A stretch of DNA of 64,000 nucleotides from Brevundimonas sp. GTDB lineage: Bacteria; Pseudomonadota; Alphaproteobacteria; Caulobacterales; Caulobacteraceae. Under the pieces are notes generated by a model. The model worked only from the letters and a program-made list of their open reading frames with translations, searched no databases and was not told the origin of the DNA. Shown piece by piece: positions 27,278-36,636 of this stretch. The stretch's first letter is position 1; each line of letters begins with the position of its first letter. The stretch lies in assembly GCF_013912005.1 (NCBI RefSeq), contig NZ_JACESB010000003.1, positions 177,207 through 241,206 of the forward strand, given 5' to 3'. Position numbers and translations under genes: made by a program.

Positions 27278-28393
27278 ATGAAGGCCAGCCTTGCCCCCTT
27301 GAGCCCGAGCGAACGGAAGGTGCTCGACGTCATCTGGCGCCACGGCCCGATCGCGAGGATCGGCATCGGTCCGCTCGCCGACCTGTCGACCATGTCGGTG
27401 ACGCGGATCACGAGGGAGCTGTCGGAACACGGGCTCCTCGAGGAGGGCGTTCAGCGCACCGGGGCGAGGGGTCAGCCCACCCGCCCGCTCACCGTGCGCG
27501 CCGACGCCGCCTTTTCGGCCGGGCTGTACTTCACCAACCGGCAGGTGCAGGTCGGACTGATCGACCTGTCAGGCCGACTTCTCGCCTACGAGACCCGACC
27601 CTGTGACGCCGACTCGCCCGGCGAAGTGGCGCGGGCCGCCGTCGATGTAATCGAGGCCGCGCTGGCTCGCGGCGTCGCTCCGCGCGACAGAATGCTCGGC
27701 GTCGGCGTGGCCCTGCCCGGCGACTTCATAACCGACCGCCGCCAGATCAACGCCCATGAGTGGTTTCCGGGTTTCCGCGGGCAGGACCTGTCGGCGGAGC
27801 TTCAGGCGGTCTGCCCGTTCCCGATCGTTGTCGAGAACGACGCCGCCTGCGCGGCTCTCGGAGAGCGCCTCGTGGGAATCGGGCAGACGCTCTCAAGCTA
27901 CTTCTTCTGCCATATCGGACACGGGATCGGCGGCGGACTGGTGCTGAACGGACTTCTGTACCGCGGATCCAACGGCAACGCCGGGATGATCGGCGTGCAG
28001 TTCCCGAACGATCGACCGCGCCCCTCGGGGCAGGACCTCTTCGCGACGCTCAGCGCCCAGGGCGTGCCGGCGTCCGACTTCGCCGATCTCGAGGATCTGC
28101 ATCCGCAGGACTGCCCCCCGCTCAGGGCGTGGATCGTCCGCGCCGCCCAGCAGTTGCGCCAGGGGCTGTGGGTCACGGCCCGGATCATCGATCCGGACGC
28201 GATCGTCATCGGGGGCCGCCTCCCGCGTCACCTGCTGCAGGAGGTCGTTGCGAGGGTCGACGACGCCTCCTTCTGCAATGAGGGCGCCCTGTTGCCGCGG
28301 CCCAGGGTGTTCGCCTCATCGCTCGGACCTACCGCAGGCGTCGTCGGGGCGGCCGCGGCCCCGCTCTACGAGCGGCTTCTCATCCCGGGCTAG
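27278..28393 (+). CDS. ROK-family transcriptional regulator
   Basis: 371 aa. N-terminal winged helix (about 10-75: SPSERKVLDVIWRHG, STMSVTRITRELSEHGLLEE) followed by a ROK sugar-binding domain with GVGVALPG, VVENDAACAALGERL and HIGHGIGGGLVLNG. The usual ROK zinc motif (CxCGxxGCxE) is absent; the corresponding stretch reads GNAGMIGVQFPNDRPRPSGQ. It should bind a sugar or polyol and repress the flanking transport genes. Its 3' end overlaps the convergent phospholipase gene by 14 bp. Divergent from the TonB receptor. Confidence 0.88.
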   Translation: MKASLAPLSPSERKVLDVIWRHGPIARIGIGPLADLSTMSVTRITRELSEHGLLEEGVQRTGARGQPTRPLTVRADAAFSAGLYFTNRQVQVGLIDLSGRLLAYETRPCDADSPGEVARAAVDVIEAALARGVAPRDRMLGVGVALPGDFITDRRQINAHEWFPGFRGQDLSAELQAVCPFPIVVENDAACAALGERLVGIGQTLSSYFFCHIGHGIGGGLVLNGLLYRGSNGNAGMIGVQFPNDRPRPSGQDLFATLSAQGVPASDFADLEDLHPQDCPPLRAWIVRAAQQLRQGLWVTARIIDPDAIVIGGRLPRHLLQEVVARVDDASFCNEGALLPRPRVFASSLGPTAGVVGAAAAPLYERLLIPG

Positions 28394-29534
28394 CCGCACA
28401 GCCCTTCGGGCGCGTCACGGGATTGCAGCGCACGAACCCGCCGCGGAAAGACACTTCATAGGATTCCGCGCCGGGCGCAGGCCATGGATAGTCGGTGGAG
28501 ATCAGCTGGGCCCCGCTGTCCATCGCGAGGCTCGCCCGTGAACGGTCGCCAAGCCGGGGCTCGACCGAGTTGGCGTCGGCCCGCGTGTAGACCAGAAACC
28601 CTGCCGCCAGCAGGGGGCGGAATCCTGATCCGTCGGGCTGGGGGCGGATCAGCCAGCCGGTTCCCGGATCATCAGCGCTTATCGACCGGAACAGGATCGG
28701 CTCGACCGCGCCGGACGTGAATCTCGCATACGCCGCCTGGGGCTCCGGATCGTCCAGCAGCATGAAGATCACACGTCCACGCAGTTCCGCGACGGGCGGC
28801 CAGCCTTCCCGCCGTACGGCTGCGTTGACCGAGACGAACGCGCCCTGCAACTCGGCCGGCAGGAACAGCCTCTCCCTCGGAAAGACCGCCAGGATCTCGT
28901 CATGAAGACGGGTCCATGAGGCGTCGTCGAACGCCGACGCCTCTGCGGGTTCATACGCATCGGCCAGGGGCGGCTTCCGCCCCGCCTTGGTCTCGATCTG
29001 AACGATGATCGGGATGTGGCCGGGATGGGCGTCTGACCACGCCCTGATCTCTTCCAGGCACCGTGCGAACCGAAGGCAGGTGCTCCGGACGTCCGTGTCC
29101 GCCGCATGGAAGACCTTGAATCCGGGGCGGTCTAGCTCCCGTTCCGGATCGACCGGAGGCAGCGACGCCAGGACCTCCGGCGGCAGCGCCTTCAGAAAGC
29201 CCGGGCTGGAGAACCGTCCGCCGTCGGGGTCGTCATGAACGTCCAGCTCGAGGACGCGGACGCCGCGGGAGAGCTGCTCCGGGATCGGCGCATGGGTGAA
29301 GGCGAGCGCCGGCGCGAGGCGCTCCGCCGGCCATTCGGCGCTTTCGGCGTAGCCGGTCTCCCGCATCCTCTCGAACACGGCCTGATCGGGCGCGACGTGG
29401 TACGAGTTGTGGGTTCCGATGAGCTGGATCTCGTGAAGCCGGACCGGGTCCCCGGCATGGGCCGCGGCCCCGCCGGCGCAGGCGACCGCCAGGAGGATTC
29501 CTGCCATACGCGTCCGTCGCCCTGCGCAAGCCAT
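28380..29534 (-). CDS. Secreted phosphoinositide-specific phospholipase C-like enzyme (C1-like)
   Basis: 384 aa. Signal peptide about 1-26 (MAGILLAVACAGGAAAHA). The catalytic first half has LIGTHNSYH (His42 the likely general acid/base), VLELDVHDD (near 88-96), KVFHAAD and IPIIVQIETK. The second half has FMLLDDPEP and AQLISTDYPWP. These motifs fit the calcium-dependent PI-PLC C1-like family (PF16670). The start at 29534 has GGAGGG seven bases upstream. Exported enzyme, likely cleaving phosphoinositides or related glycerophospho-inositides. It is divergent from the GPH symporter. Confidence 0.85.
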   Translation of the reverse strand: MACAGRRTRMAGILLAVACAGGAAAHAGDPVRLHEIQLIGTHNSYHVAPDQAVFERMRETGYAESAEWPAERLAPALAFTHAPIPEQLSRGVRVLELDVHDDPDGGRFSSPGFLKALPPEVLASLPPVDPERELDRPGFKVFHAADTDVRSTCLRFARCLEEIRAWSDAHPGHIPIIVQIETKAGRKPPLADAYEPAEASAFDDASWTRLHDEILAVFPRERLFLPAELQGAFVSVNAAVRREGWPPVAELRGRVIFMLLDDPEPQAAYARFTSGAVEPILFRSISADDPGTGWLIRPQPDGSGFRPLLAAGFLVYTRADANSVEPRLGDRSRASLAMDSGAQLISTDYPWPAPGAESYEVSFRGGFVRCNPVTRPKGCAASPG

Positions 29535-29668
29535 CGGCGGTCCCTCCGAAACATTATTATCATGAAGAGAATTTATAGACCGACATAAGGGCAACCCGTC
29601 GTTCGCGCAACGGTCGGAGGCGCCGGCGAGTGGAGACGGCCGCCGCGTTCCCTGGCGGAGGAGATCGA

Positions 29669-30988
29669 ATGACGATGCGCCCGGATCCGCCTCGCCTCTC
29701 CCTGCTGCGCGGCGTTGGCTACGCCTCCGGGAATTTCGCCAAGAGCCTGATCTGGAACGCCACCGAACTGGCGTTGCTGTTCACCTTTACGGACCTGATG
29801 GGCATTCCGGCGGCGGCGGCGGGCCTCATCATCCTTGCGACCCTTGTCTGGGATGCGCTGCTGGATCCCTTCGTCGGCGATCTCGCCGACCGGACCGGGC
29901 GATTCGCCCCCTTCGTCTGGAGGTCGGCCCCGCTGCTTGGTCTGAGCTTCGCGGCCCTTTTCGCCAGCCCCTCCCTCGGTCTCGGCGGCGCTGCGCCGGC
30001 CGCCGTAGCCTTGCTGGGCCTGAGAACGGCCTACAGCCTTGTCGACGTGCCCCACAACGCCCTGATCGCCCGTATCGCCCGGACGGCCCATGATCGGTCG
30101 CTGCTCGCCGGGGCCCGCTTTGTCTTCAGCGCCGCAGCGACCTTCCTGCTGGGCTTCACCTTGCCCGTGATCCTCGCCATTGAGCCTGCGGCGCGAGCCC
30201 GCGACGCTCTCGCCCTGTGGGCGGCGGCGACGGCCGCCGCCACGACGGCCCTGCTCATGCTGTCCGCCTGGGCCGCCTCGCCGTTCGATCGGGCGGGGCC
30301 GCGCCAGCCGGCCGTCGGTGCGAGGGCGCCCCTTGTTCACCTCGCCTCGGTGCTCGGCCGGGCGCGGGTCCGGACAGTCCTGATGCTGGCATGCCTCGGC
30401 AACGGCCTGACCGCGCTTGTGGCGAAAGCGGCTCTCTACCTCGCCGATCAGGTTTACGGCGACGCCACTCTCGCCGGGGGAGCCATAATGGCGCTCGCCA
30501 TAGGCCAGGTCTCCGGCATGCCCCTCTGGATCAGGCTGTCGCGGGGCTCCGGCGTCCGGTTCGCGTTGGCGACGGCCCACGGCGTGGCGGGGGTCTGCGC
30601 ACTGCCCCTCGTCGCAGGCCTCGTCCTGCCCTCATATCTGTTCCTCGTCGCGGTCGGTCTCTACGGAGTGGGGGCCGGCGGGGTGTTCACCCTGATCTGG
30701 ACCTTGACCTCCGAGGCCGCCGACGTGGGACCGGGCGTTCCCGGCGCGAACGGCGGGGCGATCTTTGGCCTGGTGATAATGGCCATGCAGATCGCATCAG
30801 GGGCAGGGTCGGCGCTGATGGCTCTCGGCCTGTCGGTCGCAGGCTACGCCCCGGACGCGCGGGGGACTCCCGAGGTCCTGAACGCCCTCGCCACATTCAT
30901 GATCGCGCCTGCGATCGCTGCGATCGCCGCCGCCTGGATCCTCGCCGGAACTCCCGGGCGAAAAGCGGTCAGGCCGCCTCCGATCTGA
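29669..30988 (+). CDS. GPH-family sugar/polyol:cation symporter
   Basis: 439 aa with 12 predicted membrane helices. The N-terminal GYASGNFAKSLIWNATELALLFTF, the DPFVGDLADRTGRFAPFV loop between helices 2 and 3 and RTAYSLVDVPHNALIARI are typical of MFS_2/glycoside-pentoside-hexuronide transporters (MelB-like). The start at 29669 has GGAGGAGATCGA before it; a GTG 13 codons earlier is less likely. With the neighbouring receptor and phospholipase it would import the water-soluble product, possibly an inositol or glycosyl compound. Confidence 0.88.
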   Translation: MTMRPDPPRLSLLRGVGYASGNFAKSLIWNATELALLFTFTDLMGIPAAAAGLIILATLVWDALLDPFVGDLADRTGRFAPFVWRSAPLLGLSFAALFASPSLGLGGAAPAAVALLGLRTAYSLVDVPHNALIARIARTAHDRSLLAGARFVFSAAATFLLGFTLPVILAIEPAARARDALALWAAATAAATTALLMLSAWAASPFDRAGPRQPAVGARAPLVHLASVLGRARVRTVLMLACLGNGLTALVAKAALYLADQVYGDATLAGGAIMALAIGQVSGMPLWIRLSRGSGVRFALATAHGVAGVCALPLVAGLVLPSYLFLVAVGLYGVGAGGVFTLIWTLTSEAADVGPGVPGANGGAIFGLVIMAMQIASGAGSALMALGLSVAGYAPDARGTPEVLNALATFMIAPAIAAIAAAWILAGTPGRKAVRPPPI

Positions 30989-31227
30989 CACGACGGGCGC
31001 CCTCGGCGGCCATCGCCCAGACCCCGGCGGGAGGGGTGCATGCGGGTGACAACAACAACCGCTCGGCAAGATCACCTGGTCGCCGGCGCAGGCGCCATGA
31101 GGCGCTGAGCGGACGGACAACCTCCACGCCGGGAATCGTCCCCATCGGGCAGATTCAGCATTGATGACCACTCATCGGCAGGCCCACGTGGAGAGGGGCT
31201 GCAGACTGGCTAACTGATGGAAAAGAA

Positions 31228-31302
<75 letters not shown>

Positions 31303-31344
31303 GCCGTGACGGCCCTCGGAGGTCCCGGGGGCGGGAAGGCGCGG

Positions 31345-31374
31345 TCTATAACCCGGCCGCGCCGGGCGCCGCAA
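31345..31374 (-). promoter_or_regulatory. Promoter candidate of tRNA-Val
   Basis: On the minus strand TTGCGG (31374-31369), 18 bases, TATAGA (31350-31345). The start point would be about 35 bp upstream of the mature tRNA. Confidence 0.45.
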
Positions 31375-31421
31375 GAGCCAAACGACCGATCCGCAACGCC
31401 GCCGCGGCGGCGGCTAGGACC

Positions 31422-31778
31422 TCAGGCCGCGACCATCCGTTCGACCTCGCCGACGAGGTCGCGCAGGTGCACCGGCTTGGACAGCACCTTGGCCTGGGGG
31501 CTGGCCTGGGCCGCCGACAGGGCGACGGCGGCGAAGCCGGTGATGAACATGATGCGGATGCCCGGCTGGCGCGCCGCGGCGACGCGGGCGACCTCGATGC
31601 CGTCGGCCCCGGGCATGACGATGTCGGTCAGCAGCAGGTCCCACGGTCCCTGGTCGAGGGCGTCGATGGCGTCGTCCCCGTTCTCGCAGTCGACCACCGA
31701 GTGGCCGGCCCGCTCGAGCGCGCGGGTCAGGAAGCCGCGAAGCGAGGTGTCGTCTTCGGCCAGAAGGATGCGCGCCAT
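31422..31778 (-). CDS. cpdR: Single-domain response regulator CpdR
   Basis: 118-aa receiver-only protein. Acidic pocket LAEDD (6-10), phospho-acceptor Asp52 in LLLTDIVMPGADG, MFITGFAAVAL, VLSKPVHLRDL and the terminal ERMVAA. The length and these motifs match CpdR, the adaptor that, when unphosphorylated, localises ClpXP to the cell pole and drives CtrA and other protein degradation in Caulobacter. It is phosphorylated by the CckA-ChpT relay. Start MARILLAEDD at 31778; a longer upstream frame lacks homology. Monocistronic. Confidence 0.93.
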   Translation of the reverse strand: MARILLAEDDTSLRGFLTRALERAGHSVVDCENGDDAIDALDQGPWDLLLTDIVMPGADGIEVARVAAARQPGIRIMFITGFAAVALSAAQASPQAKVLSKPVHLRDLVGEVERMVAA

Positions 31779-31917
31779 TCGTGTGTTCGTCCGCCCCGGG
31801 GTCGTCAAACCGGAACGCTACGCGCCGACCGGTAAACCCGCCATGAAAAACACCGCTCCGGCGAACGGCCGCGCGCGCGCCTGTGGATCGGGCGGCGAAA
31901 CAGGGTATGCGGGAGCC

Positions 31918-32814
31918 ATGTCCGGCGCAGGGGGCGAACACAGGAGGGGAGACGGGGACGCCCCGCCCCCGGTGGCGGTGGTCCGCCCGCCGGCCCCCGG
32001 CCGCTTCGTCTTCGCCTCGCCCCACTCGGGCCTGTTCCTGCCGGACGACTTCGCGCCCGACCCGGCCCTGGCGGCCGCCAGCCTGCACAGCGCCGGCGAC
32101 GCCCGGGTGGACCGGCTGATCGCCCCCGGGGCGGCGGCGGGCGCGGTGCTGGTGCTCGGCCAGTGGAGTCGCGCCTATGTCGACCTCAACCGCGCGCCCG
32201 ACGACCTCGATCCGGTCCTTGTCGCCGACGCGCCCGGCCCGGCCTCGCCGCGCGCGGCGGCGGGCTACGGGGTGATCCCGCGCCTCACCGGCGACGGCCG
32301 CCCCCTGTACGCGCGCCAGCTGTCGCTGGCCGAGGCCGACGCCCGGCTGGCCCGGGTCCACGCCCCCTACCACGCCGCCCTGGCGGCGGAGATGGCGGCG
32401 GCGCACGCGCGGCAGGGCGAGGCGGTGCTGGTCGACTGGCACTCGATGCCGGCCCGGGCCACCGGCTCCCCGGGGGTGCGCGGCCCGGACGTGGTCCTCG
32501 GCGACCGCCACGGCGCCGCCTGCGACGCCGCCCTGACGCGGCGGCTGCGCCGGGCCTTCGAGGCTCTCGGCTGGCGGGTGGCCTTGAACCGGCCCTACGC
32601 CGGCGGCTGGAGCACCCAGCTGTGGGGCCGGCCGGCCGAGGGCTTCCACGCCATCCAGATCGAGCTCAACCGCGCCCTCTACTGGGACGAGGCGGCCGGC
32701 CGCCCCGGCCCCGGCTGGGAGCGCGCCGCCCGCGGCGTGGCGCGGGTCATCGCCGGCCTGCTGGACGCGGGCGACGGGACGGAAAAAAAGCCGCGCCCGG
32801 GGGCGCGGCCTTGA
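31918..32814 (+). CDS. N-formylglutamate amidohydrolase family protein
   Basis: 298 aa. Zinc-hydrolase pattern FASPHSGLFLP (His of HSG), SAGDARVDRL, VDLNRAPDDLDP, VDWHSMPA and FHAIQIELNRALYWDE. The family (FGase/HutG-like) hydrolyses N-formyl-L-glutamate in histidine degradation, or similar N-acyl amino acids. No hut genes are near, so the substrate is uncertain. The ATG at 31918 has GGGAG close upstream. Its last 32 bp overlap the terminator of the antisense small RNA. Confidence 0.85.
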   Translation: MSGAGGEHRRGDGDAPPPVAVVRPPAPGRFVFASPHSGLFLPDDFAPDPALAAASLHSAGDARVDRLIAPGAAAGAVLVLGQWSRAYVDLNRAPDDLDPVLVADAPGPASPRAAAGYGVIPRLTGDGRPLYARQLSLAEADARLARVHAPYHAALAAEMAAAHARQGEAVLVDWHSMPARATGSPGVRGPDVVLGDRHGAACDAALTRRLRRAFEALGWRVALNRPYAGGWSTQLWGRPAEGFHAIQIELNRALYWDEAAGRPGPGWERAARGVARVIAGLLDAGDGTEKKPRPGARP

Positions 32815-32865
32815 AGTCTTTAGGGAGGAAACGCCCAGGAAGGGCATGACGCCTCGCGGCGTCGT
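32783..32865 (-). ncRNA. Small RNA resembling the suhB/MmgR (alpha-r8) family
   Basis: About 83 nt. The 5' hairpin GACGCC-GCGA-GGCGTC has a tetraloop. A single-stranded core follows, CTTCCTGGGCGTTTCCTCCC (about 32843-32824), with the GUUUCCUCCC signature remembered for alphaproteobacterial MmgR/suhB RNAs. It ends in an intrinsic terminator: GCCGCGCCC / GGGCGCGGC (32790-32809) and seven T (32789-32783). A strong -35/-10 lies just upstream. In Sinorhizobium MmgR limits polyhydroxybutyrate build-up. The family name is from memory. No protein start with a ribosome site fits inside. Confidence 0.75.
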
Positions 32866-32870
32866 CAGGA

Positions 32871-32899
32871 AAGCTAGTGTGCAGCGCACAAATCGTCAA
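32871..32899 (-). promoter_or_regulatory. Sigma-70-type promoter of the small RNA
   Basis: On the minus strand TTGACG (32899-32894), 17 bases, TAGCTT (32876-32871). This is the best housekeeping-type promoter in the window. It predicts a start near 32865, at the foot of the 5' hairpin. Confidence 0.75.
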
Positions 32900-33033
32900 G
32901 TCGGCATTTCGCACCCGCGTTCACACGATGTAACGGCACGCTTCGGCCGTATGCTCGCCAAGTAAACGCTTACAGCGGAAAATCTGACCCGCTTTTCACG
33001 GCGCATGCGAACAGGCTTCACGGTCGGCCGTGG

Positions 33034-33717
33034 TCAGGGCTCCAGCAGGCGCCGCGCCGCGCGGATGGCGCGGGCCGCGGGCGAGGCGGCCTGACGCCAG
33101 ACCAGCAGGCAGAAGGCGGCCGCCACCGCCGCCGCCAGCCAGGCGGAGCCGAACAGCCAGGCCGCCGCCGCGAGGGCGAAATAGTAGCCGCGCACCCCTT
33201 GGCTGAAGGCGCTGAGGGCCGGGTTGAGCAGGGCGGCGGCGGCTTCGCCCAGACCCTGCGCCCCCGCGGCGGAGTCCGACTCCGGCGTCGCCCCGATCAC
33301 GGCCAGGGCGTAGTTCAGCTGCCGGATCGCCCAGATGAAGTCGAGCAGACCGCGGGCGAGGCACACCAGCACCAGGGCCAGCTTGGCCTCCAGCAGCCGC
33401 CGCGGCACATCCCCGGCGCCGACTTCGGCCACCCCGCGAAGCGCCTGCTCGCCGCCGAACAGGATACCCGCCACCGCGGCGATCAGCAGCAGGTTGGTCG
33501 AGGCGAAGAAGCCGGCCGAATTGATGGTGTGGCCCATCAGCTGGCTGTCGACGATGCGCACCTCGCGGCGCACCATGGCGCTCATCCACGCCCGGCGCAC
33601 CACCATCATGTCGTCGTTGAGGGTGCCGGTGCGGTGGGCCAGCAGCTTCAGCAGCGGGCCGTAGCCGAGCCAGCACACCAGGAACAGGGCGAGGGCGGCG
33701 TAGTCGAGGGCGGTCAT
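33034..33717 (-). CDS. DUF599 membrane protein
   Basis: 227 aa with four predicted helices. The family pattern is FLVCWLGYGPLL, MVVRRAWMSAMVRREVRIVDSQLMGHTINSAGFFAST (about 38-75) and LDFIWAIRQLNYALAVIGA. Function unknown. Upstream it is divergent from ppa (147 bp apart). The sRNA lies downstream in the same direction but has its own promoter. Confidence 0.88.
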   Translation of the reverse strand: MTALDYAALALFLVCWLGYGPLLKLLAHRTGTLNDDMMVVRRAWMSAMVRREVRIVDSQLMGHTINSAGFFASTNLLLIAAVAGILFGGEQALRGVAEVGAGDVPRRLLEAKLALVLVCLARGLLDFIWAIRQLNYALAVIGATPESDSAAGAQGLGEAAAALLNPALSAFSQGVRGYYFALAAAAWLFGSAWLAAAVAAAFCLLVWRQAASPAARAIRAARRLLEP

Positions 33718-33864
33718 CGGGGCTCCGGAGGCGGCCGGCCGATGCTGACGCGCAACCGCCGGCCGCTCAAGCCGCTTTCCCTCACGGCCGCGCCTTGCGT
33801 CCGCCGCCCGCCGCGCCTATCACGCCCGCCTCCCCGTTCGCAGCTGCACACAGACGAGCCCGTC

Positions 33865-34428
33865 ATGAACCTCGACGCCGTTCCCGTCGGTCCCAACCCT
33901 CCCTGGGACGTCAATGTGGTCATCGAGATTCCGCAGGGCGGCCTGCCGGTGAAGTACGAGATGGACAAGGCCTCGGGCGCCCTGTTCGTCGACCGTTTCC
34001 TGCACACCGCCATGTACTATCCGGGCAACTACGGCTTCGTGCCGCACACCCTGTCCGACGACGGCGATCCCTGCGACGTGATCGTGCTGAACCCGACCCC
34101 GGTGGTGCCGGGCTGCATCATCCGCTCGCGGCCGATCGGCGTTCTCAAGATGGTCGACGAGGCGGGCGGGGACGAGAAGATCCTGGCGGTGCCGGTCGAC
34201 AAGCTGAACCCGTACTACACCGACATCGCCAGCTACCGGCAGCTCCCGGCCATCCTGGTCGAGCAGATCGAGCACTTCTTCACCCGCTACAAGGACCTGG
34301 AGAAGGGCAAGTCGGTCACGGTCAAGGGCTGGGGCGACGCCGGCGAGGCCGCCGAGCTGATCGCCGCCGGCATGCGCGCCTTCAAGGAGAAGCAGGCCGC
34401 CGCCGGCAAGGTCGACGACGCCGCCTGA
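33865..34428 (+). CDS. ppa: Inorganic diphosphatase
   Basis: 187 aa, soluble class I pyrophosphatase that hydrolyses PPi to two phosphates. The signature DDGDPCD (Asp66/68/71) binds metal. Also present: EIPQGGLPVKYEMDKASGAL, YPGNYGFVPHT and DEKILAVPVDKLNPYYTDI. The C-terminus has an Ala/Lys-rich extension of about 10 residues. The start ATG lacks a strong ribosome site (CACACAGACGAGCCCGTC). Essential housekeeping enzyme. Confidence 0.96.
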   Translation: MNLDAVPVGPNPPWDVNVVIEIPQGGLPVKYEMDKASGALFVDRFLHTAMYYPGNYGFVPHTLSDDGDPCDVIVLNPTPVVPGCIIRSRPIGVLKMVDEAGGDEKILAVPVDKLNPYYTDIASYRQLPAILVEQIEHFFTRYKDLEKGKSVTVKGWGDAGEAAELIAAGMRAFKEKQAAAGKVDDAA

Positions 34429-34443
34429 CGCCGCGCGCCGGGC

Positions 34444-36606
34444 TCACAGGAAGCTGTAGGGGTCCACGTCCACGTTCAGCCGCACCGAGGCCGGGATCTT
34501 CACCCGTCCCAGCCAGGTGCGCAGGAAGGCCTGCAGGTCGACGTCCCGGTCGGCCCGCACCAGCAGCCGCTTGCGGCGGCGTCCCCGCACCAGCGCGAGC
34601 GGCGCATCGGCCGGGCCGTAGACCTCCAGCCGGTCGGCGTTGGGGATGGCTTCGGCCAGGTCGCGCGCCGCCTTCTCCACCGCCTGCGGGTTCTCCCCGG
34701 ACAGGATCAGCGCCGCCAGACGGCCGTGCGGCGGCAGCGACGCCGCCTCGCGCTCGGCCATCTCGGCCTCGACGAAGGCGTCGCGGTCGCCGGCCGCCAG
34801 CGCCTGTAGCACCGGGTGCTCCGGGGTCCAGGTCTGCAGCAGGGCGCGGCCCGGCCGCTCGGCCCGGCCGGCCCGGCCGGTCGCCTGGGTGAGCAGCTGG
34901 AAGGTGCGCTCGGCCGCCCGCAGGTCGCCGCCCCTGAGGCCGAGGTCGGCGTCGACCACGCCGACCAGCGTCAGGCGCGGGAAGTTGTGGCCCTTGGCCG
35001 CCGCCTGGGTGGCGACGAGGATGTCGATCTCGCCCTCGGCCATGCGGCGGATCAGCTCGCGGGCGGCGCGGCCGTCGGGGACGGTGTCGGAGCTGAACAC
35101 CGCCGTGCGCGCCTCGGGGAACAGCTGGCGCACCTCCTCCTCGACCCGCTCGACGCCGGGGCCCACCGACACCAGCGACTCCTCCGCGCCGCAGGCGGGA
35201 CACAGCTTCGGCCGCGGCATGGAGAAGCCGGTCAGGTGGCACACCAGCCGGCCGGTGTAGCGATGCTCGACCAGCCAGCTGTCGGTGTCCGGCGCCGTCA
35301 GCCGGTGGCCGCAGGCGCGGCACAGCACCACCGGCGCGTAGCCGCGCCGGTTGAGGAACAGCAGGCTCTGCTCGCCTTTCAGCAGGGTTTCGCCGATCGC
35401 CTCGCGCAGCGGCTGCGACAGCCAGGTCTGCGGATCGGGCGGGCATTCCCGCAGGTCGACCAGACGGATCTCGGGGAGCACCGCCGCCCCGTGGCGGGCG
35501 CCCAGCTTGAGCCAGCCGTAGCGGCCGTGGCGGGCGTTCCACAGCGTCTCCAGCGACGGCGTGGCCGAGGCCAGGACCACGGTCGCCGCCTCGATCCGGG
35601 CCCGGGCCACGGCCAGGTCGCGGCCATGGTAGACCAGCCCCTCCTCCTGCTTGAACGAGCCGTCGTGCTCTTCGTCCACCACGATCATCCGTAGACGGAC
35701 AAACGGCAGGAACAGGGCCGAGCGGGCCCCGACCACGATGCTGCATCGCCCGGCCCGCACCGCCTCCCACACCTGCCGACGGCGCGGCGGCGCGACCCCG
35801 GAGTGCCACTCGGCCGGGGCCGCGCCGAAGCGGGCGGCGATGCGCTCGATCACCGCCTGGGTCAGGGCGATCTCGGGCAACAGGATCAGGATCTGCGCCC
35901 CGGGATCCGCCCTCAGGGCCTGCGCCGCCGCCTCCAGATAGGCTTCGGTCTTGCCCGAGCCGGTGACGCCGTCGAGCAGGAAGGGGGCGAAACGGCCGTC
36001 GCTTGCGGCCTCCGCGAGGGCCCGGGCGGCCACAGCCTGGTCGGGATTGAGCGCCGCGGGGGCATGCTCCGGGTCCGGACGATCGAAGGCGGCCGTCGCC
36101 GCGATCTCGACCACCTCCAGCACGCCCTCGTCCACAAGGCCCTTGATCACGCCGGGAGAGACGCCGGCGAGACGGGCGAGGTCGGCGGCGGGCATCGCCC
36201 GCGCCCCGAGGGCCTCCAGCACGCCCGTGCGGGCCGCGGTCGGCCGGGCCGGCAGCCGCTGACCGACCCGCCGCACCCGCCGCTCCGGGCGGGGCCGGGG
36301 GGCGCGGAGCCCCTTCAGCGCCGCCGCCGCCATCTCGCCCGGCGCGCTGAGGGTCCAGCGGGCCGCCCATTCGACGAAGTCCACCGTCCGCTCCGGCAGG
36401 GCCGGCTCGTCGAGGCGCCCGGCCACGGCCTTCAGCCGCCGGTTCGAGCCGGTCGTCTCGCGCGCCTCCGCCACCACGCCCCGCACCAGCCTCGGTCCCA
36501 GCGGGACGGAGACCTGGTCGCCGCGCGCGACCTCCAGCCCCTCCGGGACCTCGTAGTCGAAGGCCTCGGGCACCGGCAGGGGAATCAGGACGGAGGCGAC
36601 TTTCAC
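34444..36606 (-). CDS. priA: Primosomal helicase PriA
   Basis: 720 aa. It reloads the replisome at stalled forks. N-terminal 3'-DNA-binding domain (1-105), winged helix (about 125-170), Walker A GVTGSGKT (213-220), DEEH (311-314) and the helicase C-lobe with TQATGRAGR. The zinc module between the lobes keeps pairs 1 and 4 (CRAC, CPAC) but pairs 2 and 3 are lost except one Cys (APDTDS and CHLTG), so five cysteines remain instead of eight. GTG start at 36606 with CGGAG upstream. Divergent from the transaldolase, starts only 30 bp apart. Confidence 0.95.
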   Translation of the reverse strand: MKVASVLIPLPVPEAFDYEVPEGLEVARGDQVSVPLGPRLVRGVVAEARETTGSNRRLKAVAGRLDEPALPERTVDFVEWAARWTLSAPGEMAAAALKGLRAPRPRPERRVRRVGQRLPARPTAARTGVLEALGARAMPAADLARLAGVSPGVIKGLVDEGVLEVVEIAATAAFDRPDPEHAPAALNPDQAVAARALAEAASDGRFAPFLLDGVTGSGKTEAYLEAAAQALRADPGAQILILLPEIALTQAVIERIAARFGAAPAEWHSGVAPPRRRQVWEAVRAGRCSIVVGARSALFLPFVRLRMIVVDEEHDGSFKQEEGLVYHGRDLAVARARIEAATVVLASATPSLETLWNARHGRYGWLKLGARHGAAVLPEIRLVDLRECPPDPQTWLSQPLREAIGETLLKGEQSLLFLNRRGYAPVVLCRACGHRLTAPDTDSWLVEHRYTGRLVCHLTGFSMPRPKLCPACGAEESLVSVGPGVERVEEEVRQLFPEARTAVFSSDTVPDGRAARELIRRMAEGEIDILVATQAAAKGHNFPRLTLVGVVDADLGLRGGDLRAAERTFQLLTQATGRAGRAERPGRALLQTWTPEHPVLQALAAGDRDAFVEAEMAEREAASLPPHGRLAALILSGENPQAVEKAARDLAEAIPNADRLEVYGPADAPLALVRGRRRKRLLVRADRDVDLQAFLRTWLGRVKIPASVRLNVDVDPYSFL

Positions 36607-36636
36607 CGGCGGCTCCGAAGGGCTAGAAGCCCGCGC

